This document shows, one piece after another, positions 1-8,128 of a stretch of DNA of 64,000 nucleotides (positions within the stretch are counted from its first letter, which is position 1; each line of letters starts with the position of its first letter). Below the pieces are notes generated by a model that was not told where the DNA came from, made no database searches, and was given only the letters and a program-made list of their open reading frames with translations. Origin of the DNA: Streptomyces sp. WZ-12 (GTDB taxonomy: Bacteria > Actinomycetota > Actinomycetes > Streptomycetales > Streptomycetaceae). Where the stretch lies: assembly GCF_028898845.1 (NCBI RefSeq), contig NZ_CP118574.1:434001-498000 (forward strand), written 5' to 3'. Position numbers and translations under genes: made by a program.

Positions 1-1007
1 GCTACCGGCCCGGCCCGCAGGCCGAGGCGCTGCGACAGATCGTCGTGCAGAACTACTACCGCGACGCGGCAGGCCGCCTGCGCTGGCGCACCGCCGAGGA
101 CGGCGGCCTGCCGCCCTCCTCCTCGGCAATCGTCTCGCCCTACGACACCACGGCACGTTACGTCCGTCACGGGCACATCATCCGCTGGAAGGGGTTCGCC
201 GCGCATGTCACCGAGACGTGCGCCTCCAACAGCGTCAACGTGATTACGGATGTGGCCACCACCTCGGCCGCCACCAACGACGCCCAGGCCCTGCCTGGCA
301 TCCACACCCGTCTGGCGCGTCGCAGCCTGCTGCCTGCCGAGCACCTGGTCGACGGCGGCTACACCTCTCTGGTTCATCTGGAACGAGCCGAGCGCGAACA
401 TCAGGTCACTGTCAGCGGGCCGCTGCCGGGCAACCCCACCCGCCAGCACCGCAGGAACGAAGGTTTCGACCGGGACGACTTCCACATCGACTTTGACCGC
501 CGACAAGTCACCTGTCCCCAGGGCAAGGTCAGCCAGGGCTGGCACGGCCCCTACCCGACCTCCTCGCCCACCGCGGCACCCCTGATCGTGGCACGGTTCA
601 CCAAGAGCCAGTGTCAGCCGTGTCCGGACCGACCCCGGTGCACCAGCTCCCACCAGGGCGCCCGGAACGTGGGCTTCCCTCCACGAGAACTCCGCGACCT
701 GCAAGTCCGCGTCCGCAGCGAGCAGCAGACACCCGAGTGGAAGGCCCGCTACGCGGTTCGCTCCGGAGTGGAGGGCACCATCAACGAGTTCGCCCACGGA
801 CACGGCATGCGCCGCTGCCGCTACCGAGGACAGCCGAAAACTCACCTGCAACACGTGTTCACGGCCATCGCCGTGAACATCGAGCGCCTCAGCGGCCGGT
901 CACTGACCGAGGAAGCCTCTTTACCGAGACCGCCGACCGCCTTCCAGACCTTCCTGGACCAGAACGACATCCCCCGGCCGAAGTCCTGGCGAACCCTCGG
1001 TACCTGA
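1..1007 (+). CDS. IS1182-type transposase, C-terminal part (5' end outside window)
   Basis: The frame is open from the left edge of the window, so this is the C-terminal 334 residues or so of a longer DDE transposase; the GTG at 45 is not a likely start. It shows the cysteine cluster C-x2-C-x5-C around '[10 protein letters not shown]' typical of IS1182/DUF772 transposases and the C-terminal block [11 protein letters not shown] followed by RYRG-x-KTHLQHV, which carries the catalytic glutamate. The upstream DDE residues and the left inverted repeat lie outside the window. I could not define the right end of the element in the roughly 200 bases that follow. Family assignment is from remembered motif patterns. 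Confidence 0.8.
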   Translation, partial: YRPGPQAEALRQIVVQNYYRDAAGRLRWRTAEDGGLPPSSSAIVSPYDTTARYVRHGHIIRWKGFAAHVTETCASNSVNVITDVATTSAATNDAQALPGIHTRLARRSLLPAEHLVDGGYTSLVHLERAEREHQVTVSGPLPGNPTRQHRRNEGFDRDDFHIDFDRRQVTCPQGKVSQGWHGPYPTSSPTAAPLIVARFTKSQCQPCPDRPRCTSSHQGARNVGFPPRELRDLQVRVRSEQQTPEWKARYAVRSGVEGTINEFAHGHGMRRCRYRGQPKTHLQHVFTAIAVNIERLSGRSLTEEASLPRPPTAFQTFLDQNDIPRPKSWRTLGT

Positions 1008-1211
1008 GCCCGACCATCCAAGATCCCCGACAGAGTCAAGTTAAGACGTTGTTTCACTTGGTGAGCTGCCAGTAGGGGCTGAACCTGGGGCCGTGCCGAG
1101 GAAAGCCGGAAAGTGTTCACCCGTCGCTCGTGGGTCAGCGGCAAACAGCGTGGAAGGTTGTGACGAGAAGGGGCATCAGGCGCCGACGGGCGGGGCGCAC
1201 AGCCCCCGGCG

Positions 1212-1958
1212 TCAGCCATCCAGCCGGTCGGAGCCCGTGGACGGCATCCGGGTCCGGTGGCCGCGTAGGGCGGGGCGGATCCGGTCGAGGAGGACGAGGG
1301 CCAGGGCCAGGACGTAGAAGGCCAGGGCGAAGACCACGGCGTTGGTGAGGACGCCCGGGTAGCCGTGGAGGTCGACGTCAACGAAGGGATAGGGGTAGCG
1401 GCCCTCGGTGCCGGGAGCGAGGAGGGCGCCGCGGATGAGGGCGAAGGGGAGGTAGAGGAGGGGGTAGGTGAGCCACTGCCAGGCAGAGCGGAACAGGAAG
1501 GCGCCGGGGGCCGTGAAGACGAGCCAGTCGAGGACGGCGGCGAGCGGGGTGGCGGTGTGGAGGAGTTGACTGGCGGCCGTTTCGAGGGGCGTGCGCTGGC
1601 TGGTCATGGCGAAGCCGCTGGCGTCGTTGGACAGCACGAAGTGGAAGACGAGTCCGGTGATGCAGATGTACAGCAGTGCGGCGCCGGTGATGCGCGGGGA
1701 GAGGGCCGGCCGCCCGGTCCAGGCGCGGTGGGCGGACCAGGCGAAGACGACGACCAACAGGATGTTGGACTGGATCGTGAAGTAGCTGAAGAGCCGGCCC
1801 AGATCGTGCGAGGCGGCCACGTCCAGTGCGATGCCGGTGACTCCGATCAGGGCCGCGAGCGCACGGAAGGCTGCCGCGACGGGGCGGCGGGGCCGGGCGG
1901 CGGGCTCGGCGGAGGCCGCAACGGCCGTCGAAGTCGTGGGGGATATCGGATCGAGCAT
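1212..1958 (-). CDS. Pr6Pr-family six-helix membrane protein
   Basis: A 248-residue protein with about six hydrophobic segments (near residues 28-50, 57-76, 90-112, 130-158, 163-180 and 203-227). Conserved-looking polar positions sit in or next to helices: YFTIQSN in the second, HTATPLAAVLDW in the fourth, and a YPYPFVDV stretch before the last. This pattern is that of the actinobacterial Pr6Pr (FAR-17a/AIG1-like) family. In eukaryotes AIG1-type members are lipid (FAHFA) hydrolases, but I do not know a tested function for bacterial ones. It stands alone between the transposase remnant and a convergent-free region. Confidence 0.75.
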   Translation of the reverse strand: MLDPISPTTSTAVAASAEPAARPRRPVAAAFRALAALIGVTGIALDVAASHDLGRLFSYFTIQSNILLVVVFAWSAHRAWTGRPALSPRITGAALLYICITGLVFHFVLSNDASGFAMTSQRTPLETAASQLLHTATPLAAVLDWLVFTAPGAFLFRSAWQWLTYPLLYLPFALIRGALLAPGTEGRYPYPFVDVDLHGYPGVLTNAVVFALAFYVLALALVLLDRIRPALRGHRTRMPSTGSDRLDG

Positions 1959-2173
1959 CGGCCCACCCTACGGTCCGACTCCGGAACGGCTTCCTCCGGC
2001 TGCCTGTTCCGCTGCCGGCAACCTGGTCAGCGTCAACCTCGTCGCTCCCCTCACCACCAGCACGGCCGGTCGGCCACGGACCTCAAGCTGTACATGACTG
2101 CGCGGTTGCCCGACCCTCTCGTCAATGATCTTCGTCGGGGCCGCAGTGCGTGAGGACGAGGACGCATGGCGAA

Positions 2174-2206
2174 AGGGCACCCAGGGACAACTTCCCTGGG
2201 TGCCCT
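2174..2206 (-). terminator. rho-independent-type terminator of the I36 inhibitor gene
   Basis: A perfect 14-bp inverted repeat (2174-2187 against 2193-2206, 5-base loop) lies about 70 bases past the stop of the minus-strand inhibitor gene. Read on the minus strand it is followed by TTT. The stem is GC rich. Confidence 0.75.
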
Positions 2207-2273
2207 GCGCATTACTGCCGGACGATCCGGAAAATGCGGGCGCGAGCCGCTTCAGCTCAGCCCGCGCGCCGGG

Positions 2274-2669
2274 TCAGCGGCGGTGCGTCTCCCACTTGTT
2301 GGACGCCACGTCGTGGCCGAAACGGTGCGGCAGCCGCACCTCGCCCTCGTTGCGGGCGACCTCGATGCGGTGCCCCTTGAAGTCCTTGCGGTCCCAGATC
2401 ACCGCGTCGCGACGGCCGTTGTTGTAGACCGACTCGATGTGCCGTAGGGCCCGCTTGTGCAGCAGGTTCCTGTTGTCGCCGCGGATCACGGTGACCCGGC
2501 CGGTGTAGTGGGCGCCGGAGTACGCACACAGCGCACCGGACGCGCAGTTCCGGGGGGCCCGGTGGCCCTCGTGGCCCTCGTGGGAGGGGGTCGCCTGGGC
2601 GGTGGCGGGGGCGGCGAGCGCGAGGACCGCGGCACCGGCCAGCAGCCCGAAGGCCGTACGCGTAGTCAT
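2274..2669 (-). CDS. secreted peptidase inhibitor family I36 protein
   Basis: A 131-residue exported protein. Residues 1-28 form a signal peptide ending near ATAQAT. The mature part has a CASGALCAYSG segment with two cysteines and a beta-rich fold (SVYNNGRRDAVIWDR, DFKGHRI) like SMI-type inhibitors of metallo- or serine proteases and the related beta/gamma-crystallin-like proteins. The frame stays open far upstream, but the start chosen here has an AGGAGGT ribosome site 9 bases ahead (2679-2685) and begins exactly at the signal peptide. Several secreted proteases are encoded in this window, but none adjacent. Confidence 0.8.
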   Translation of the reverse strand: MTTRTAFGLLAGAAVLALAAPATAQATPSHEGHEGHRAPRNCASGALCAYSGAHYTGRVTVIRGDNRNLLHKRALRHIESVYNNGRRDAVIWDRKDFKGHRIEVARNEGEVRLPHRFGHDVASNKWETHRR

Positions 2670-3371
2670 GACGGTGATACCTCCTGGTAAGTGTCTTGTT
2701 TCTGATGCCTTGGTGGCAGGGGAAAGTTGGCACATCTCCAGGGGGCGTGAGGCCCGTCCATCCGCACAGCCATTGGCTCCGGCGCTCCCGCCGAATCGAT
2801 TCGTCGACCCGCCACCGCCCTCTCCACAATGGCTGGGAAAGGTCCCTGCGCGATGGTGTTCACGCAGGTCAGTCGTGGGTGTCCAGCGGCTCCTCCGGCC
2901 CGATGGCGGGGCGTCGAGGGCGACGCCGGGCGGGGCGCGATCGCCGTGTACCCGCGGCCGGAGATTCACCCGGAAGTGGAAGCAGGAAAGCGCACTTTCA
3001 TATCGCGCCGGCCGAAACGAGTGCGGTGGCATCGCCCGGCCCGCGGAGCCGCCGGCGGATCGCTCGGGACCCCGGCAACCCGCGCCAGCGGCAGGCCCGT
3101 TGCCATTTCACGGCGATTTCAGCGGCCGCCCCTAGCGTGCCGCACGACTGGTCCGACGGCTGCCCAACCCCATCGGCACCGGCCCGGAACTCAACACGAC
3201 CCCGGTGGATGCGCCACTGCGGCCGGGGACGACCGGTGCCGTCAACGGAGCAGTCGGTTCCGGCACCGGAGCCGACGCCACTGACCCGACACGCGGACCG
3301 CACGAGCCCGGGCTCGTCGGGAGCCACCGGCCAACTGGCCACCGGTCACCGGCCGCTGTCGAACACGAAGA
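2670..3371. other. 700-base gap without a recognisable gene
   Basis: The region holds the ribosome site and presumably promoter of the minus-strand inhibitor gene on its left and of the plus-strand membrane operon on its right. Open frames on both strands lack signal peptides, ribosome sites or recognisable domains. A GC-rich run of overlapping short inverted repeats (GGCCAACTGGCC, CCGGTCACCGG) lies near 3325-3360. Confidence 0.5.
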
Positions 3372-3800
3372 ATGGTGGGAAGAGTGAAACAGGCATGCGA
3401 CGCGGAGCACGCGGACGAGGGGCCGCCGGGCGTCCAGACCCGGCTTGTCATGGTCGGTGGACTCGCCGGCGCGGTGCTGCTGGTCGCTTCGCTGGCCATC
3501 AGCCTCGGCGGTTCCATGGACGTCAGCGTGCCGAAGATACCGAAGCCCCCCTCGATGCCGACGTCCCTTCCGACCTCCTTTCCCACGTCCTTCCCCACAC
3601 CGCCCACTTCCCTGCCGTCGATCCCGCCGGGCTCACTGCCCACCGGCCTACCGACCAACATGCCGACAGGTCTGCCAACCGGCCTTCCCACCAACCTGCC
3701 GACAAGTCTGCCGACCAACCTGCCCACGGACATGCCGAGTCTGCCGCCGCTGCCCACCGACCTGCCCGGCCTGCCCGGCAAACCGGGAGGTGACTCATGA
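3372..3800 (+). CDS. membrane-anchored protein with LPT-repeat tail
   Basis: A 142-residue protein with a short acidic cytoplasmic part, one transmembrane helix (about residues 26-46) and a roughly 90-residue outside tail built from 4-residue repeats of the type (S/G/N/F)-L/F-P-T, interspersed with PP steps and ending in GLPGKPGGD. Such a tail is probably extended and rigid, spanning the cell wall. An alternative GTG start at 3384 gives a protein 4 residues shorter. Its TGA overlaps the ATG of the next gene (ATGA), so the two are translationally coupled. I recognise no named family. Confidence 0.7.
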   Translation: MVGRVKQACDAEHADEGPPGVQTRLVMVGGLAGAVLLVASLAISLGGSMDVSVPKIPKPPSMPTSLPTSFPTSFPTPPTSLPSIPPGSLPTGLPTNMPTGLPTGLPTNLPTSLPTNLPTDMPSLPPLPTDLPGLPGKPGGDS

Positions 3801-5260
3801 GGCTTCCTGCCGCCCTGCCCGTTCGGGACGACCCGTTGGTCCGCGCCAGAGCACTGCTCATCGGCCGCATCGCCATCGCGCTGTACCTGCTCGAATTGGT
3901 CCTCGACCTCACCCGGCCGCGACTGACGCCGGACGAACCGACCCTGTCCATCTTCTACAAACCCCCGGCCGCCTTGGGCTCGTTGGGCGCCCCGGACTCA
4001 TTCAGCCAGCTGCTCGCCATGCCGCGCGCCGTGTTCTGGACCGTACTGGCGGGCATCGCGGCCGGCGTGCTCATCCAGGTCTACGCGGTCATCACGCGTC
4101 CGTCCGACCGGCGTTCGGTGCTGCTGACATGGTTGACGCTGGGGTGTCTGCTGCTGCCGTTCGGGCTGATCCCGCTGAGCGTCATGGTGGAGTACTTCCC
4201 GGTCGCGCTCGCCTGCCTGCCCAGTACGGCCGTGGTGCTGTTGCTGCTGCACGGCGGGGTGCGGTTCGCCCGGGTCCCGTTGAGGGCGCTGCTGGCCGCC
4301 TTCGCCTGGGGCGCGTTGATCGTCTTCGGGTTCGGCCGCGCCTGTGGCGGGCTGGTCTTCGGGACCCTCAACGGCTACCTGGGCGGCGCCCCCTCCGCGG
4401 CCGATCCCGGCCGGATGCTCAAGAGCCTCTACCACGTCATGGGCCTGACGATCCTGCACCTCGACGCCGTCAACGAACTCGCCGTCGCCGCGGGGGTGGT
4501 GCTGCTCCTGCTGATGTTCCGGCACCGCGTCACCGATGTCGTGACCGGCCTGAGCCTCGGTGCCGCCGTCGGGCTCGGCTACAACTTCGTGGAGAGCGCC
4601 CTCCTCATCAAGATCTACGGTTCGTTGGGCTCGTTCCTCGGCGTGTCCGGCGGTTTCGAGTACTGGATCCGGCAGTCGATCGGCCTGCTCGGCGGGCAGG
4701 TGACGTTCGGTGCGCTGCTGGGGGCCGGGCTCGGCCTGGCCGCCAAGGCGCGGCGGCGCGGGCTCGTCGCCACGGCCGCCCTGGTGGCGGCGATCGGCGG
4801 CACATCGGGCGCCGAGACGGTGTCCGGGTGGCTGTCGCGCCAGGTCCAGGGTCACGTCGAACTGGGCAGTGCGCTCGACACGTTGGTGATCTCGCCGCTG
4901 CTGTGGCTCCTCCCACAGCTGCCGTTCACGGCCCTGGCCGTCGCGCTCCTGGTGCACGGGCTGCGGGAACGCGGCCGGGTGATGCGGGCCGCGATCCAGC
5001 AGGAGGCCGCGGCGGGCCCGGCCATCACACAGGCGGAGCTGCCGGTCCTGGCCTCCGCCGCACGGCGGTTCTGGGCGGTGGTGGGCACCTGGCGCTGGTA
5101 CGGCCGGGGTTCGGCCCGCGCGCTGCACCGCCTGCAGACGGCCCAGTTGGAACTCGCGGGCCGACAAGTGCACAACGATCCGACGGACACCTCACAGGGG
5201 GATGCATTGCGTACTCGCATAGTGCGGCTGAAGGGCGACCTTCCGGCGGTGACCCGATGA
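3797..5260 (+). CDS. PrsW-like multi-pass membrane protein, probable degenerate intramembrane protease
   Basis: A 487-residue protein with about eight or nine hydrophobic helices. The central part resembles PrsW glutamic-type intramembrane proteases: NELAVAAG in place of the usual EExxK motif, then GLGYNFVES, which matches the GxGFxxxE(N) motif. The third motif, normally a histidine (H-x3-T), reads [11 protein letters not shown], so the histidine is replaced by glutamine. The protein may therefore be a non-catalytic relative. It sits between two membrane or exported proteins in an operon with 4-base overlaps at both ends, suggesting they form one unit. Confidence 0.65.
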   Translation: MRLPAALPVRDDPLVRARALLIGRIAIALYLLELVLDLTRPRLTPDEPTLSIFYKPPAALGSLGAPDSFSQLLAMPRAVFWTVLAGIAAGVLIQVYAVITRPSDRRSVLLTWLTLGCLLLPFGLIPLSVMVEYFPVALACLPSTAVVLLLLHGGVRFARVPLRALLAAFAWGALIVFGFGRACGGLVFGTLNGYLGGAPSAADPGRMLKSLYHVMGLTILHLDAVNELAVAAGVVLLLLMFRHRVTDVVTGLSLGAAVGLGYNFVESALLIKIYGSLGSFLGVSGGFEYWIRQSIGLLGGQVTFGALLGAGLGLAAKARRRGLVATAALVAAIGGTSGAETVSGWLSRQVQGHVELGSALDTLVISPLLWLLPQLPFTALAVALLVHGLRERGRVMRAAIQQEAAAGPAITQAELPVLASAARRFWAVVGTWRWYGRGSARALHRLQTAQLELAGRQVHNDPTDTSQGDALRTRIVRLKGDLPAVTR

Positions 5261-5640
5261 GCGCCCGCCGGACCGCCTCTCGCCGGGCCACCTTGCGCCT
5301 GACGGCCGTAACGGCCCTGTTCGCCGGGATCGTGCCGCTGCTGACCGCGCAGGAGGCGTCGGCCTGCGATGTCGGCTACGGCTACCGGCCGTCGGTGAAC
5401 ATCAACGACATGCTCCACCGCAGGACTTGCTCCACGGGCACCTCGCTCGCCGGCGCCGCGGTCGTCGACGCCCTGGCCCTGGCCGGCGTCGTCGGCGCGG
5501 GCTGGGTCGCCTACCGACTCGGGGACAGGGACTCCGGCTCACCGTCCAAAGGCCAGACAGCACCCGGCCCAGCGCTGACCGCCTATCTCCACGCTGCGGG
5601 CACCGCCTCCGAGGCGCCCGGTGTGAGCGATGAGGCATAG
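5257..5640 (+). CDS. small exported or membrane hypothetical protein
   Basis: A 127-residue protein starting at the ATG that overlaps the stop of the PrsW-like gene (ATGA). The N-terminus is arginine-rich (ARRTASRR) followed by a hydrophobic stretch and ACDVG, so residues 1-33 look like a signal peptide, possibly Tat-like. A second hydrophobic helix (about residues 65-87) is followed by a short basic and acidic tail. It has two cysteines in the exported segment (ACDVG and RRTCS). No known domain is recognised; its role is presumably tied to the two coupled upstream genes. Confidence 0.65.
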   Translation: MSARRTASRRATLRLTAVTALFAGIVPLLTAQEASACDVGYGYRPSVNINDMLHRRTCSTGTSLAGAAVVDALALAGVVGAGWVAYRLGDRDSGSPSKGQTAPGPALTAYLHAAGTASEAPGVSDEA

Positions 5641-5847
5641 CTCCCGGCGCTTCGCGGCGGAGCGGTTCCCGCGGCTCTTCTCATGGCCGGCGTCCTGACC
5701 GTCGCCGGCTCCAACGCCCCAAGCGGGGCGCGGCGTTCGCCGTGACGCCGTCACCGGTTCCGGGCGGGCTCGGACTGGCTACGTGCAGGCCCGCGGCCGT
5801 GGCCCCGTCCACGCCCGACCTCGACCAAACCGAAGAAGGAGAGCACG

Positions 5848-8082
5848 ATGCGTACCCTTGTTCATCGCCTGAGGGCGAGGAGACAGGCGGGTGGAGACTC
5901 ACCTCCACGTCGAAGGCGACGCATTGCCGCACTCCTTGGCGCGGTGGTCGTTGCCTTCGTGCCCACGGCGCCCGGGGCGCTCGCGGAGCCCACACCCACG
6001 CCCTTCGTCGACGCCAATGGCGTTCGGCTCCTCGTGCCGCCGGGCAAAAACCTGGACACCGATGAGCAGTTGGAGACGGCGGGCGGGCAACTGCTGAGGG
6101 ACCCTATGGGCCAGAGACTCGTCACGGCTCGTACGAGGTTTGGCGTCAGCCCCGGAAACGTATCGGTCGAGTGGTTCGACTTCTCCTGGCTGAGGAACAA
6201 CAAGGATTTTCCCTGGTTTCGGGTGGATAAGTTCCACGCCGCCATGCTGGAAACGTTCAAGATGTCCCAAGGCGACTTCGACGTCAAGGGGAACTACAGC
6301 ATCGAAGCCAGGTCCATCACTCACGCGGGCAACGAGGAACTCTACGCGCAGCTCGGGGCGGACCAGGCGAGTTCCCTCTTGGAAGTCGCAACGAGCAATG
6401 TGTTCCACGGTACGCATTCCGAACAGATCCCCCTCGCGCGAATCCGCGCCATGGCTCCCGCGGTCATCCGGAGAATGAACAAGGACATCAGCGACGCGGA
6501 AGCCAAGCAGCTCACCGAGACGGTCTTGGCGAAGTCGTCGCGGGGGCTCGCGAGTGAGAACAGTCCGTGCCTGAACACGTGCGACAAAGCGACCAGAAAC
6601 TTCCAACAAAGGTTCGCGATATCCCGTTACGGTCGCGGTGGAACTCCAGAATCCGACGCTTCCGTGGCAACCTCAAAGAACGTCATGAGCAAGGCGACTG
6701 CTCGGCGAAGCAGGGAGAGGAGCGAAAAGTCGGAGCGGGAACGAGCGGCAGCCGTGGGGCTTCGGCCGCCCTGCGAGACCGGAGCAGCGGGCCAGCCCGG
6801 AGGGGGCCAACACGGCGGCCCGATCATGGCGATGGCGGCAGCGCGTCCACTGGCCGCCCCCTGCTCCTCTGAACGGGGACCCTCGTCCAGCGGGCTCGCC
6901 GAAGCGCTCGGGGGGAAGGACTACGGCGGCGTCGATTTCTCCACCGTCAAGCTGCGCTACCTCTCCGACGACCCCGACTCCGGTGGCGTGCGGTACTCCT
7001 TCTCGGGGCAACCGGCTGCGCACGGGACCCGGCAGGACCTGGACTCCGGTCTCGACGTGCTGACGAACAGCCTCCTGGACCTGCGGACTTGGCTGGTCCT
7101 CAACCCCAACAAGTTCTGGGTCAACCTCAATCCGGATGAGCCGGACCGCATCGTCGACTCCGATCTGGGTCAGACGAATGCCGGGCGGGCGCTGCTCGAC
7201 GCGGACTTCCGGATGAAGCGGGACGCGGGCCGGCTCGTGGACCCGAACACGCCGTTCGGCGCGCGGTATTGGAAGGAGCTCGGAGTCTCCTCGGGGTCCG
7301 TCTGTTACTCGTCGCGGCTGTGGATCGTGCCGGGGGACGTGGAGGTGCGTCAGGACGGTTCGTCCCTCTACGTCCTCAAGGCGAAGCTCAACGTCAAGAC
7401 CCAGGCCATGAAGATCAGCGCCGTTGGCAACACCCCGTGCAATACCGATCCGAAGGCCACGGCACGCAACGAACGCTTCGAACAGGCAACGGTGGCACCC
7501 AAGATCGCGGAGTTGGTCAACTCGTCCCCCGCGTACGCGCCGATCCGGCAGGCGTTCCTGGCCCGGGTCGTGGCGCAGTGGGTCCGCGACCGTCATCGGG
7601 ACGGCCACACCACGTCGTTCGACCGCCTCATCGACTCGCACGACCTGGGCCCCGCCAAGCTCGGGGGCTCATGGCGGCCGCGGAGCGTGTACGACAGCTT
7701 TCTCCGGTCGATCCGGAACGGGGACTTCACGTACAGGCAAACCGCCCGCGTCGGCAACTCGACCGTCACCTACGTGATGCGGACCGGGGGCGTCGACTTC
7801 AGCAAGTTGAGCACCCGGAAGCTGAGCGCAGCGCGAATGGACAAGCTCTACCCCGGGCTTGCCCATGCCGCCCGCAGCTCGACCGACCATCCCGCCTCGA
7901 CCTCGGACGGGTCGGTCTGGCTGGGCGAGTCGGCCGGGTCCCAGCCGGTCGGCGTCTGGTCCACGATCAGCACGTACGTGGGCGGGCGCACCGGCCTCCT
8001 CGTCGTCCTGTTGGCGGCGTTGGGCATCGTCGTCTTCCTGCTCCGCGACGGCTCGGCCCTCCGGCGGAAGAAGGCCGGTTGA
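5848..8082 (+). CDS. large exported protein with C-terminal membrane anchor, function unknown
   Basis: A 744-residue protein with an AAGGAGAG ribosome site just ahead. Residues 1-46 form a signal peptide with a basic RRRRRR n-region. Residues 47-260 form one domain; 270-345 is a low-complexity arginine/serine/glycine linker; residues 350-640 form a second domain containing FWVNLNPDEPDRIVD and GRALLDADFRMK. A C-terminal helix (about 717-734) and the RRKK tail anchor it with the bulk outside. I recall the VNLNPxEPDRI / GRxLLxAD signature from uncharacterised exported proteins in other bacterial phyla. Bases about 6120-6700 are less GC-rich at third positions than neighbouring genes, hinting at transfer or domain acquisition. 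Confidence 0.7.
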   Translation: MRTLVHRLRARRQAGGDSPPRRRRRIAALLGAVVVAFVPTAPGALAEPTPTPFVDANGVRLLVPPGKNLDTDEQLETAGGQLLRDPMGQRLVTARTRFGVSPGNVSVEWFDFSWLRNNKDFPWFRVDKFHAAMLETFKMSQGDFDVKGNYSIEARSITHAGNEELYAQLGADQASSLLEVATSNVFHGTHSEQIPLARIRAMAPAVIRRMNKDISDAEAKQLTETVLAKSSRGLASENSPCLNTCDKATRNFQQRFAISRYGRGGTPESDASVATSKNVMSKATARRSRERSEKSERERAAAVGLRPPCETGAAGQPGGGQHGGPIMAMAAARPLAAPCSSERGPSSSGLAEALGGKDYGGVDFSTVKLRYLSDDPDSGGVRYSFSGQPAAHGTRQDLDSGLDVLTNSLLDLRTWLVLNPNKFWVNLNPDEPDRIVDSDLGQTNAGRALLDADFRMKRDAGRLVDPNTPFGARYWKELGVSSGSVCYSSRLWIVPGDVEVRQDGSSLYVLKAKLNVKTQAMKISAVGNTPCNTDPKATARNERFEQATVAPKIAELVNSSPAYAPIRQAFLARVVAQWVRDRHRDGHTTSFDRLIDSHDLGPAKLGGSWRPRSVYDSFLRSIRNGDFTYRQTARVGNSTVTYVMRTGGVDFSKLSTRKLSAARMDKLYPGLAHAARSSTDHPASTSDGSVWLGESAGSQPVGVWSTISTYVGGRTGLLVVLLAALGIVVFLLRDGSALRRKKAG

Positions 8083-8128
8083 GGCATCGTCGGAGGGCTC
8101 CGTGTCCGCGCCTCCGCCGTCGTCCGCT

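Noticed and set aside
2670..3032. N-terminal extension of the peptidase inhibitor
   Set aside because: The signal peptide and an AGGAGGT site place the start at 2669.
3445..5256. Long open frame overlapping the LPT-repeat and PrsW-like genes in another frame
   Set aside because: Arginine/proline-rich translation typical of a high-GC shadow frame. Only its last 127 codons (from 5257) form a real gene.
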